Positions 1 through 6,493 of a stretch of DNA of 6,754 bases are shown piece after piece. The stretch covers positions 1 to 6,754 of the forward strand of contig JAIRLW010000368.1 in NCBI GenBank assembly GCA_031259095.1, written 5' to 3'. Below the pieces are notes generated by a model. It was not told where the DNA came from. It did not search any database and saw only the letters and a list, made by a program, of their open reading frames with translations. Position 1 is the stretch's first letter. Every line of letters starts with the position of its first letter. This DNA is from Planctomycetaceae bacterium (GTDB lineage Bacteria > Planctomycetota > Planctomycetia > Pirellulales > Thermoguttaceae). The translations under genes were made by a program, and so were the position numbers.

Positions 1-11
1 ATATTACCAAA

Positions 12-100
12 GGAAACCTCTAAATATGCCCTTTTCCAAAAACAAACTATTCGATTTTAATCGAATTTAGTCGATCAAAAACGAATTTTTAGACGTTGCC
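12..100 (-). repeat. Palindromic MITE-like element, copy A (inverted)
   Basis: Read on the minus strand, this stretch matches the 88 bp element found after accC. The first half aligns with one single-base gap: GGCAACGTCTAAAAATTCG against GGGAACTTCTAAAAACTCG, then an identical TTTTTGATCGAC, then a related AAAATCGAAT block. The ends are imperfect inverted repeats (GGAAACCTCTAAA at 12-24 and the complement of TTTAGACGTTGCC at 88-100). Inside is a perfect 8 bp hairpin, ATTCGATT-TT-AATCGAAT (49-66). The second half has diverged. There is no protein-coding capacity. No matching target duplication is visible in the flanks. It is most likely a non-autonomous element or a REP-like repeat; the mobilising enzyme is not in the window. 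Confidence 0.7.
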
Positions 101-181
101 TTTAGAGATGCCCTAGAGACGTTAGGGGGCAAATAATAAACTTAAAGTAATTAAGGTTTTTTAATTATGAAACGCCGGATA
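101..181. other. Non-coding stretch with extra element-end-like motifs
   Basis: No gene is supported here. The first 30 bases carry two further motifs that resemble the edge of copy A: TTTAGAGATGCCC (101-113) and TAGAGACGTTAGGG (114-127), next to A's own TTTAGACGTTGCC. This could be the debris of abutting or nested repeat copies. The rest (128-181) is AT-rich and shows nothing recognisable. Confidence 0.4.
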
Positions 182-210
182 TTGACAAGGTTCTAAAAAG
201 TTTTTAGATT
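182..210 (+). promoter_or_regulatory. Candidate sigma70-type promoter for mutL
   Basis: A perfect -35 hexamer TTGACA (182-187) is followed after exactly 17 nt by TAGATT (205-210), which matches 4 of 6 positions of the -10 consensus. Transcription would start near 217, leaving a leader of about 200 nt that contains repeat copy B. The 17 nt spacer includes most of the palindrome TCTAAAAA-G-TTTTTAGA. The long leader and the modest -10 limit confidence. No better candidate was found nearer to mutL. Confidence 0.35.
191..209. repeat. Short palindrome resembling two fused ends of the 88 bp element
   Basis: TCTAAAAA (192-199), G (200), TTTTTAGA (201-208) form a perfect 8 bp inverted repeat around one base. 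The same TTCTAAAAA/TTTTTAGAA sequences are the outer ends of copies B and C. This looks like a relic in which the interior has been lost and the ends joined, although a simple A/T palindrome arising by chance cannot be excluded. Confidence 0.4.
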
Positions 211-233
211 AGTTAGATTATAGATTCTTTTCA

Positions 234-321
234 GACAACTTCTAAAAACTCATTTTTGGGTTGACCGCAATCGACTAAAATCGATTTTAATCTGTGAAGA
301 AATAAGTTTTTAGAAGTTCCC
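234..321 (+). repeat. Palindromic MITE-like element, copy B
   Basis: This 88 bp element has perfect 14 bp inverted repeats near its ends: AACTTCTAAAAACT (237-250) and AGTTTTTAGAAGTT (305-318). It aligns without gaps to the copy after accC (6116-6203), with about 61 of 88 bases identical by hand count, concentrated at the two ends and in a TCGAC-N-AAAATCGA core. It is flanked by TTCA on both sides (230-233 and 322-325), a possible 4 bp target duplication. It lies in the putative mutL leader, about 96 bp before the start codon. It contains no real ORF; a minus-strand reading frame through it is a by-product of the repeat. Confidence 0.75.
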
Positions 322-417
322 TTCAGGAATACATCGTTTCTTAACATCACACCAATCAATAATTTTCCCGATTTGTTTCTTTGAAACATTCTGAACAAAA
401 CAGGGAATCCAAAGATT

Positions 418-2586
418 ATGAGCATCATTCGGACTCTCTCACAGAGTATGATTAACAAGATCGCTGCCGGAGAAGTCATTGAACGACCGGCGAGTGTTCT
501 TAAAGAATTGCTTGAAAACTCCATCGATGCCGGTTCGACGCGCATTGATATTTCGGTGGACAAGGGCGGAACCGATTTATTACGTGTGGTCGATAACGGT
601 TGTGGGATTGACGCCGATCAATTAGTTTTGGCGTTATCTCCTCATGCGACCAGCAAAATCTCCGATGCCGACGATTTGTTCCATATTGGAACTTTTGGTT
701 TTCGCGGCGAGGCGTTGGCGTCGATAGCCGAGATTAGTCAGATGTCCATCAAGAGTCGGACGCCGGAAAATAATGAGGGAGCCGAAATTCACAGTAATGG
801 CGGTGAACGCACGAATCCGATTCCATGCGGCATACCGATTGGTTCACAAATTGAAGTCCGTAATCTTTTTTTCAATACACCGGTTCGGCGAAAGTATATG
901 AAATCGATCACCACCGAATTAGGACATATCACCGAAACTTTTATTCGATTGGTCTTGCCGCATCCGGCAATTCATTTTACTTTAAAGCACAATGGTCGGG
1001 TTATCCATGATTTACCGACGGAAGAGACTTCGCAAAACCGGATTCGTCAATTGTTTGGGGAAGATATTGCGCGGAATTTGATTTATGTCGAGAGTCGGGC
1101 AGGATCGGCTGTACGGGTTTCCGGTTTTGTGTCGCATCCGAGCCAGAGCCGAAATAATAACCGAATGCAATACTTTTTTCTGAACAAACGATATATTCGG
1201 GATCGGGCGTTGCAACACGCATTGAGTGAGGCTTATCGCGGTATTTTGTTGGGTGGTCGTTTTCCGATTGCGTTTTTGCAGATTGAGATGTCGCCGGAAA
1301 TGTTTGATGTGAATGTTCATCCGACCAAGGTGGAGGTTCGTTTTCTCGATTCCAATCGGATTTACGCGGATTTTTTGGGAACGATACGTGAGAAGTTTCT
1401 CAGTACGGACTTGCGTAACCAATTCCATGCGGATTCACCGGACAAGGCTGCCGCACATTGGGAAAACGCCCCGACGTCTTACGAACATTCCTACCCTCAC
1501 GATAGAGTTGCCCTGCACGACCCGAATGATCCGCGTGCGGCGCTTGCGAGTTCGGCGACGGAAAACATCCGTAAAAACATGACTGATTGGGTTGAACGTC
1601 TTCGGCAGGATAAAACTGTTACCGAATCGGAAACGGACAATCGTCAATCTATCACCTCAACCTCTTCAGACGTCGATGCTCCTGATTTTGGCGATTCCGA
1701 TTCTAGAATGTCGGATTTTGACGTGTTTGGTTCCGGTAAGTCTGGTTCTGATCAGTTTGGCGCTGAAAAATCCGGTTCATCGACGTGGACGCGGTTGGGC
1801 GGGAACGATCTTTCGTTTCACGCGCTTCCAGATCGACCGGTTTCACCAGAACAACCAGATCATGGAACCAATGATGAAAACATGCCGTCATCTCCTTTGA
1901 TTAAGGATCAGGATAATGAAGAGAATGAGAATGAGTTAAATGAATTAAAAATTCGGCAATCCTCTTTGAACAATTTCTCGGAGATGTTTTCGGATCGGGT
2001 TGCGTATTCGCCGCAGAGAAAACTGGTTGTTCAGATGCATGATCGTTATCTTGTGATGGAGACGTTGACGGGCATTGCCTTAATCGACCAACACGCCTTG
2101 CATGAGCGTGTTCTTTATGAACGTCTTAAAGAAAGAATGAGCGAAGGACAACTCGAATCGCAACGGTTATTGGTTCCGATTCCGGTGGATTTATCGCCGA
2201 ATGAGTCGGCTTGTGTTTTGGAACATCTTGAATTTTTCAAAACGCTTGGACTTGAGATCGAACCGTTTGGCGGTGCAACCATGTTGATTTCCGCATTTCC
2301 GGCGATTCTTTCCAAAACGCCTCCGTCGGAGATATTGATGTCGTTATTGGAACCTCTTCTGGTAACGGGCAGAAAGTTGAGACGGTCGGAGATGCTTGAA
2401 GAGATGCTTCACCGTATGGCGTGCAAAGCGGCGGTCAAAGCCGGCGACCAACTCCGATCCGACGCCATTTCACGCTTAATCGAATTAGCGGAAAAAGAAG
2501 CCAACGCTCACCATTGCCCACACGGAAGACCGTCGATACTCGTGTTTTCTTGCGAAGAACTCGATAAAATGTTCAAAAGAACGTAG
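418..2586 (+). CDS. mutL: DNA mismatch repair protein MutL, endonuclease type
   Basis: MutL couples mismatch recognition by MutS to strand incision. The 722-residue protein has an N-terminal GHL ATPase domain (about 1-330) with E30 in KELLENSIDAG, N34, D59 in DNGCGI, HATSK (76-80) and GFRGEALASI (94-103). A long Ser/Asp-rich linker follows (about 335-510). The C-terminal domain carries the full endonuclease motif DQHA-x2-E-x4-E (D557, H559, E563, E568), ACKAAVKAG (668-676) and CPHGRP (700-705). These metal-site motifs are absent from E. coli MutL, so this protein should nick DNA itself, as in bacteria without MutH. QRLLVP (582-587) fits the sliding-clamp-binding site of such MutLs. The ATG at 418 gives the usual short lead into the IAAGEVIERPAS motif. 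The only Shine-Dalgarno-like sequence is a weak AGGGA at 402-406. No mutS lies nearby. Confidence 0.97.
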   Translation: MSIIRTLSQSMINKIAAGEVIERPASVLKELLENSIDAGSTRIDISVDKGGTDLLRVVDNGCGIDADQLVLALSPHATSKISDADDLFHIGTFGFRGEALASIAEISQMSIKSRTPENNEGAEIHSNGGERTNPIPCGIPIGSQIEVRNLFFNTPVRRKYMKSITTELGHITETFIRLVLPHPAIHFTLKHNGRVIHDLPTEETSQNRIRQLFGEDIARNLIYVESRAGSAVRVSGFVSHPSQSRNNNRMQYFFLNKRYIRDRALQHALSEAYRGILLGGRFPIAFLQIEMSPEMFDVNVHPTKVEVRFLDSNRIYADFLGTIREKFLSTDLRNQFHADSPDKAAAHWENAPTSYEHSYPHDRVALHDPNDPRAALASSATENIRKNMTDWVERLRQDKTVTESETDNRQSITSTSSDVDAPDFGDSDSRMSDFDVFGSGKSGSDQFGAEKSGSSTWTRLGGNDLSFHALPDRPVSPEQPDHGTNDENMPSSPLIKDQDNEENENELNELKIRQSSLNNFSEMFSDRVAYSPQRKLVVQMHDRYLVMETLTGIALIDQHALHERVLYERLKERMSEGQLESQRLLVPIPVDLSPNESACVLEHLEFFKTLGLEIEPFGGATMLISAFPAILSKTPPSEILMSLLEPLLVTGRKLRRSEMLEEMLHRMACKAAVKAGDQLRSDAISRLIELAEKEANAHHCPHGRPSILVFSCEELDKMFKRT

Positions 2587-2614
2587 AAAACGAAAATACT
2601 CTATATTATGTATA

Positions 2615-2723
2615 ATTGTCCCATTAGTCCCTATCGTCCCTAATATCCCTAAAATTTTCTACAATGAGGGACTAATAAGGGACATTAGGGACAAATGAGA
2701 CTTTAGGGACCAATGGAGACAAT
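2615..2723. repeat. Large hairpin of 9-nt GTCCC/GGGAC units (hairpin 1)
   Basis: The left arm has (G/A)TCCC blocks exactly 9 nt apart at 2618, 2627, 2636 and 2645. The right arm has GGGAC or GAGAC blocks at 2668, 2679, 2688, 2697, 2706 and 2716, also mostly 9 nt apart. As a hairpin, 2615-2633 pairs with 2704-2723 (one bulge, one mismatch), then 2634-2650 pairs with 2678-2694 (15 of 17). The unpaired 2695-2703 is exactly one repeat unit. The loop is 2651-2677. It begins 28 nt after the mutL stop and ends 22 nt before the proS -35 box. It could terminate or insulate transcription, but there is no terminal T-tract on the + strand. A related copy lies at 4657-4748. Confidence 0.8.
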
Positions 2724-2745
2724 ATTCCTTTAACCTTCGATCTAC

Positions 2746-2774
2746 TTGACAAATTGTTTGACTGGCAAGATAAT
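2746..2774 (+). promoter_or_regulatory. Strong sigma70-like promoter for proS
   Basis: A perfect TTGACA (2746-2751) is followed after 17 nt by GATAAT (2769-2774), which matches 5 of 6 positions of TATAAT. Transcription would begin near 2781, giving a leader of about 40 nt before the proS ATG at 2821. The first three bases of the -35 box are also an in-frame TTG that would lengthen the proS reading frame by 25 codons; the promoter reading argues against using that TTG as a start. Confidence 0.6.
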
Positions 2775-2820
2775 AGTGCGGTTATTTTTTGAGTTATTTT
2801 CATTCTATAAATATAATTCT

Positions 2821-4617
2821 ATGTATTGGTCAAAAACATTGATTCCCACGATGAAGGAAATGCCGGAAGGTGCGGAAATTCCGTCTCACGTTCTGATGCT
2901 TCGAGCCGGATTGATTGCTCAGGTGATGGCTGGCGCCTACACTTATTTACCGCTTGGTCTTCGGTCTCTTCAAAAGGCAACACGAATTGTTCGTGAAGAG
3001 ATGAATCGGATTGGCGCGGTCGAAATTCTCATGTCGGCGCTTTGTCCGATTTCGCTTTACGAACAAACCAACCGCGTCGAAGCGTTCGGCGATGTTCTTA
3101 TTAAAACTCAATTGCCGCGCGGAGGAAAAAAGATTCCGGTTGTTCTTTGCCCGACTCATGAGGAAGAAGTTACCGATCTTGTTTCGCGTTTTGTTTCGAG
3201 TTATCGGCAACTTCCGATCACACTTTACCAGATTCAAACGAAATTCCGTAATGAAGAACGTCCGCGATTCGGGGTGTTGCGAACCAGCGAATTTATGATG
3301 AAAGATGCGTACAGTTTTCATACAACATTGGAATCGCTTAATGAAACGTATAAAAAAATGTACGATGCGTATTGCCGGATTTTCCAACGTTGCGGTTTAC
3401 CGTTTTTGCCGGTTGAAGCGGAATCCGGTCCTATCGGCGGCGACGCATCGCACGAATTTATGATTCCGTCTCCGAACGGCGAGGATCGGGTTGTTCACTG
3501 CGAAGCCTGCGGTTACGCCGCCAACACGGAAAAAGCGGAGATCGGTTCTATCGGTAAAGATCAACCGTTGGAAACAACGCCGTTCAAGGAAATTGCCGAA
3601 CTGGATACGCCGGGCGCACACACGATTGAACAAGTTTGTAAGTTTCTCAAAGCGAAACCGGCAAAGTTAATCAAAACGCTTATTTTTGTTGCGGATTATC
3701 CTCAATCGAATGGTTCTTTGCAACCGATTGCGGTGTTAATTCGCGGAGATCACGATGCGAATGAAAATAAAATTAAACGGGTTCTAAACGCAACAAAATT
3801 AGAATTGGCGGATGCGGAAACGATTGAGGCGGTTACGGGTGCGCCGGTTGGTTTTGCGGGACCGGTTGGGTTGGCGCAACAAATTCCGATTTATGCCGAT
3901 CATGCGGTTATGGAAGTTGTTAATGCGATTGTCGGTGCGAACAAAGCCGAGAAACATTTGGTCAATGTCAATCCGTTTCGTACTCCTCAGGGCGATTGGA
4001 AGCCGGATAAAATTGACGATTTCCGTAATGCTGTTGACGGTGATGCTTGTCCGCGTTGCAGTTCCGCGATGAAAATTCGTGAGGCGATTGAGGTTGGGCA
4101 TGTTTTCAAACTTGGAACAAAATATTCCGACAGTCTGAACGCCCGATTCCTCGACGCGGATGAAACGCAAAAAACAATTATCATGGGTTGTTACGGAATA
4201 GGAGTGAACCGGATTATTGCGGGACTTATTGAAACATCGTATGACGATGCCGGAATGATTTGGTCTGTTAATCTTGCGCCGTATGAAGTGGTGATTTGTC
4301 CGATGAAAGTTTCCGATGAACGAACCATGAAACTCGCAGACGAACTATCGCAACAATTACAATTGCAAGGAATTGACTGCCTGATTGATGATCGTGATCA
4401 GCGTGCGGGTGTGAAATTCAAAGACGCTGATTTGATTGGATTTCCGCTTCGTGTTGTTCTCGGCGACAAGGGATTGGCTGAGAACAAAATCGAAATTAAA
4501 TGGCGTTGGGAAAAAGAAACAATAATGATTCCTGTCAACGAAGCGGTTGAAACTATTGTTCAGTGGATCGGAATAGAACGTGAAACCGGTGAACGATTTA
4601 GAAATCGTACAAAATAA
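2821..4617 (+). CDS. proS: Prolyl-tRNA synthetase, bacterial type with editing domain
   Basis: Cytoplasmic class II enzyme that charges tRNA-Pro with proline. From the ATG at 2821 it has 598 residues, near the family's usual 570-600. The start [13 protein letters not shown] matches the normal N-terminus; an in-frame TTG 75 nt upstream would add an unrelated hydrophobic stretch. The class II core shows THEEE (112-116), motif 2 [10 protein letters not shown] (142-151) followed by [15 protein letters not shown], and motif 3 GCYGIGVNR (456-464). Between motifs 2 and 3 sits a YbaK-like editing insertion with KLIKTL (282-287; K285 probably equals the catalytic Lys of the family), RGDHDANE (308-315) and [12 protein letters not shown] (340-351). 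This domain normally removes mischarged alanine. Two CxxC pairs, C227/C230 and C410/C413, flank the insertion and could form a zinc-ribbon-like site. The C-terminus is the anticodon-binding domain. No Shine-Dalgarno sequence is visible. Confidence 0.96.
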   Translation: MYWSKTLIPTMKEMPEGAEIPSHVLMLRAGLIAQVMAGAYTYLPLGLRSLQKATRIVREEMNRIGAVEILMSALCPISLYEQTNRVEAFGDVLIKTQLPRGGKKIPVVLCPTHEEEVTDLVSRFVSSYRQLPITLYQIQTKFRNEERPRFGVLRTSEFMMKDAYSFHTTLESLNETYKKMYDAYCRIFQRCGLPFLPVEAESGPIGGDASHEFMIPSPNGEDRVVHCEACGYAANTEKAEIGSIGKDQPLETTPFKEIAELDTPGAHTIEQVCKFLKAKPAKLIKTLIFVADYPQSNGSLQPIAVLIRGDHDANENKIKRVLNATKLELADAETIEAVTGAPVGFAGPVGLAQQIPIYADHAVMEVVNAIVGANKAEKHLVNVNPFRTPQGDWKPDKIDDFRNAVDGDACPRCSSAMKIREAIEVGHVFKLGTKYSDSLNARFLDADETQKTIIMGCYGIGVNRIIAGLIETSYDDAGMIWSVNLAPYEVVICPMKVSDERTMKLADELSQQLQLQGIDCLIDDRDQRAGVKFKDADLIGFPLRVVLGDKGLAENKIEIKWRWEKETIMIPVNEAVETIVQWIGIERETGERFRNRTK

Positions 4618-4625
4618 TTATTGTT

Positions 4626-4647
4626 GGGAAACTTCCAAAAATTTGCC
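4626..4647 (+). repeat. Solo end-like fragment of the 88 bp element
   Basis: GGAAACTTCCAAAAA (4627-4641) differs by one base from the end of copy C read inward from its right side, GGAAACTTCTAAAAA. The following TTTGCC does not continue into the element, and no second end is found before hairpin 2. It lies 9 nt after the proS stop. It may be a relic of a decayed copy; with only 15 bases, chance similarity is possible. Confidence 0.4.
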
Positions 4648-4656
4648 TTAAAGACT

Positions 4657-4748
4657 ATTGTCCCATGTGTCCCTAATCTCCCTATCGTCCCTAAAAATTT
4701 CAACTAGGAGGGACTTTAGGGACAAATGGGACATTAGGGACAAATAAT
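4657..4748. repeat. Hairpin of 9-nt GTCCC/GGGAC units (hairpin 2)
   Basis: Four (G/C)TCCC blocks at 4660, 4669, 4678 and 4687 and four GGGAC blocks at 4710, 4719, 4728 and 4737 are each spaced exactly 9 nt. The best fold pairs 4668-4694 with 4716-4742 (about 23 of 27 positions) around a loop of about 21 nt. It shares CCCTATCGTCCCTAA and ATTAGGGACAAAT with hairpin 1, and both begin ATTGTCCCAT, so they are one repeat family. It starts 39 nt after the proS stop and its paired region ends 23 nt before the accC ATG, so in mRNA the fold would stand close to the accC initiation region. A regulatory, mRNA-stabilising or purely selfish role are all possible. Confidence 0.8.
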
Positions 4749-4765
4749 CGAATTATATTATTGTT

Positions 4766-6115
4766 ATGTTTAAGAGAATTTTAATTGCTAATCGTGGAGA
4801 GATTGCGTTACGGATTATTCGTGCTTGCCGTGAGATGGGGATTGAAACGGTTGTTGTTTTCAGCGAGGCGGATCGCGGAGCGGCTTATCTTGATCTGGCG
4901 GACGAGGTGATTTGTATTGGTCCGGCGCGTTCTGCGGAGTCGTATCTCAAAATCGACCGGATTATCAGCGCGTGCGAGGTTGGCGGCGCGGAAGCGGTTC
5001 ATCCGGGTTTTGGATTTCTTTCGGAAAACGCTCATTTTGCGGATGTTTGCCGAAGTTGTAATTACGAATTTATCGGACCAAGTTCGGAAGCGATGGCGTT
5101 GATTGGCGACAAAAATTCGGCAAGAGAAATCGCACAAAAAGTGGGCGTTCCGTGTGTTCCCGGTTCCGACGGATTGATTGAATCGGACGGCGAGGCGTTG
5201 AAATTTGCCAATAATGTTGGATTTCCGGTTTTGATCAAGGCGACGGCTGGCGGCGGCGGACGCGGAATGCGTGTGGCGCGGAATGCGGAACAACTCAAAA
5301 CTGCTATTCAGCAAGCGGTTCAGGAAGCTCAATCTGCATTTGGCAATGGCGGAGTTTATCTTGAAAAATTTATTGATCGTCCTCGCCATATTGAGGTTCA
5401 GGTTATTGCGGATCATCACGGTAATATTGTTCATCTTTGGGAACGTGATTGTTCGACGCAGCGTCGGCATCAAAAGTTGATAGAGGAATCTCCTTCGCCG
5501 CGTCTTGCCGATACAACCCGTTTGGCGATGTGTGAAGCGGCAACACGGTTGGTCAAAGAATCCGGTTACACCAATGCCGGAACTGTCGAATTTATTCTTG
5601 ACTGGGACGAGCATTTTTATTTTATTGAGATGAATGCGCGGATTCAGGTGGAACATCCGGTAACAGAATTGGTAACGGGAATTGATTTAGTGAAGGCACA
5701 GATTCGGGTTGCTGCTGGTGAGCAGTTACCGTTTAAGCAGTCGGAGATTCAACAGAGTGGTTGGGTGATTGAGTGCCGGATCAATGCGGAAGACCCTGAT
5801 CATCATTTTCGTCCTTGTCCGGGAACAATTGAAAAACTGATTATTCCTGGAGGTTTTGGAGTTCGGTTTGATTCTCATGTTTACGCCGGTTACACCGTCA
5901 GTCCGACTTACGATTCGATGATTGGTAAACTTCTGGTTCATCAACCCACCAGAGATGAAGCAATTGCGTGTATGCGTCGTTGTCTCAATGAATTGCGGGT
6001 TGACGGCATTAAAACCACTGCCCCGCTCCAACTCAAAATTCTTGAAAACAGTGATTTTCAAGCAGGACTTATCGATACCTTATGGCTTGAACATCATTTT
6101 ATGGACAACACTTAG
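4766..6115 (+). CDS. accC: Biotin carboxylase subunit of acetyl-CoA carboxylase
   Basis: This enzyme carboxylates biotin on the carrier protein AccB using ATP and bicarbonate, the first half of malonyl-CoA synthesis for fatty acids. At 449 residues it has the same length as E. coli AccC and no fused carrier or transferase domain, which argues against pyruvate or propionyl-CoA carboxylase. Visible motifs are [13 protein letters not shown] (5-17), [10 protein letters not shown] (from 79; residue 82 is Phe where Tyr is usual), K116 in GDK, K158, the ATP-grasp glycine loop GGGGRGM (162-168), [12 protein letters not shown] and [16 protein letters not shown] with E288, N290 and R292. The C-terminal domain ends [15 protein letters not shown], then a short tail. 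ATG 4766 is the natural start; no Shine-Dalgarno sequence is seen. accB, the usual upstream partner, is absent. I see no convincing promoter in the gap, so readthrough from proS is likely. Confidence 0.95.
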   Translation: MFKRILIANRGEIALRIIRACREMGIETVVVFSEADRGAAYLDLADEVICIGPARSAESYLKIDRIISACEVGGAEAVHPGFGFLSENAHFADVCRSCNYEFIGPSSEAMALIGDKNSAREIAQKVGVPCVPGSDGLIESDGEALKFANNVGFPVLIKATAGGGGRGMRVARNAEQLKTAIQQAVQEAQSAFGNGGVYLEKFIDRPRHIEVQVIADHHGNIVHLWERDCSTQRRHQKLIEESPSPRLADTTRLAMCEAATRLVKESGYTNAGTVEFILDWDEHFYFIEMNARIQVEHPVTELVTGIDLVKAQIRVAAGEQLPFKQSEIQQSGWVIECRINAEDPDHHFRPCPGTIEKLIIPGGFGVRFDSHVYAGYTVSPTYDSMIGKLLVHQPTRDEAIACMRRCLNELRVDGIKTTAPLQLKILENSDFQAGLIDTLWLEHHFMDNT

Positions 6116-6203
6116 GGGAACTTCTAAAAACTCGTTTTTTGATCGACCAACCTCGACCAAAATCGAATCCTGTCGATTTCGGTCGAGGTTTTTAGAAGTT
6201 TCC
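6116..6203 (+). repeat. Palindromic MITE-like element, copy C
   Basis: This 88 bp copy starts at the base after the accC stop codon. The outer inverted repeat is GGGAACTTCTAAAAA (6116-6130) with TTTTTAGAAGTTTCC (6189-6203). The inner stem is CCTCGACCAAAATCGA (6151-6166) with TCGATTTCGGTCGAGG (6173-6188), pairing at 15 of 16 positions around a 6 nt loop. The segment 6131-6150 is unpaired. It has the same length as copy B and is about 61/88 identical to it; copy A resembles its first half. No flanking target duplication is apparent. This is the best-preserved palindrome of the family in the window. Confidence 0.8.
6151..6193 (+). terminator. Probable intrinsic terminator of accC, inside element copy C
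   Basis: A 16-position stem with one mismatch (6151-6166 with 6173-6188, loop ATCCTG) is followed at once by TTTTT (6189-6193), the form of a Rho-independent terminator. The stem begins 36 nt after the accC stop. The T-run is short and is also part of the element's outer inverted repeat, which could form a competing, longer fold. Function is inferred from shape only. Confidence 0.5.
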
Positions 6204-6490
6204 AATAGTGAATAGTGAAGGACGCAAGCGCCCCCCCCTCTTTCCCTTTTTAACAAAAAGTAAGGGTAATTTGGGGAAATAAACGATCTTTTCATTTTTT
6301 CTGATTTTGCGGTTAAAAACATAGAATTGACCAATCAAGTCTGAAAAATCATTGCCGTATAATTGAAGTAATCACAACGACAATTAGTTTTTCGGATCGT
6401 CGCCCCCCCCCAAAAAAAATTAGTCAATTTAGGTAAAATAACAAAAAATCCCGAATCTTCCAGTGAACGGTAACAAAAGTATAACAGCAG
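6204..6490. other. Non-coding gap between accC and the thrS promoter
   Basis: No gene or RNA is recognised here. It contains a tandem AATAGTG pair (6204-6217), a run of eight C (6231-6238), a run of nine C followed by eight A (6403-6418) and a perfect TATAAT at 6358-6363 without a properly spaced -35 box. The sequence is otherwise AT-rich with stop codons in all frames I checked by eye. Confidence 0.6.
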
Positions 6491-6493
6491 GAC

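Noticed and set aside
261..290. Promoter in copy B (TTGACC with an AT-rich -10 region)
   Set aside because: The -10 candidates (ATTTTA/TTTTAA) are poor, and the same site is not kept in copy C.
231..563. A 110-codon open frame on the minus strand over copy B and the mutL start
   Set aside because: Its C-terminal part is just the translated repeat and its start overlaps conserved mutL codons. The frame across copy C (6080-6334, minus) has a similar peptide for the same reason.
2615..2723. CRISPR-like array of short repeats
   Set aside because: Units are only 9 nt with 3-4 nt variable parts, and the two arms are inverted relative to each other; there are no spacers of CRISPR length.
2746..2820. 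N-terminal extension of proS from TTG 2746, possibly a signal or membrane segment
   Set aside because: The extension is unlike any ProRS start and overlaps a near-consensus promoter; ATG 2821 begins the conserved N-terminus.
4808..5656. A 282-codon minus-strand frame opposite accC
   Set aside because: It is a shadow of accC: Arg/Asn-rich, no recognisable domain, while the + strand encodes a complete, motif-perfect AccC.
6246..6260. CTTTTT-AAC-AAAAAG hairpin as a terminator or regulatory RNA
   Set aside because: Only six A/T-rich pairs and no T-tract; too weak to support.
6327..6363. Promoter TTGACC ... TATAAT
   Set aside because: The hexamers are good but 25 nt apart, too far for a sigma70 promoter, and no gene starts soon after.
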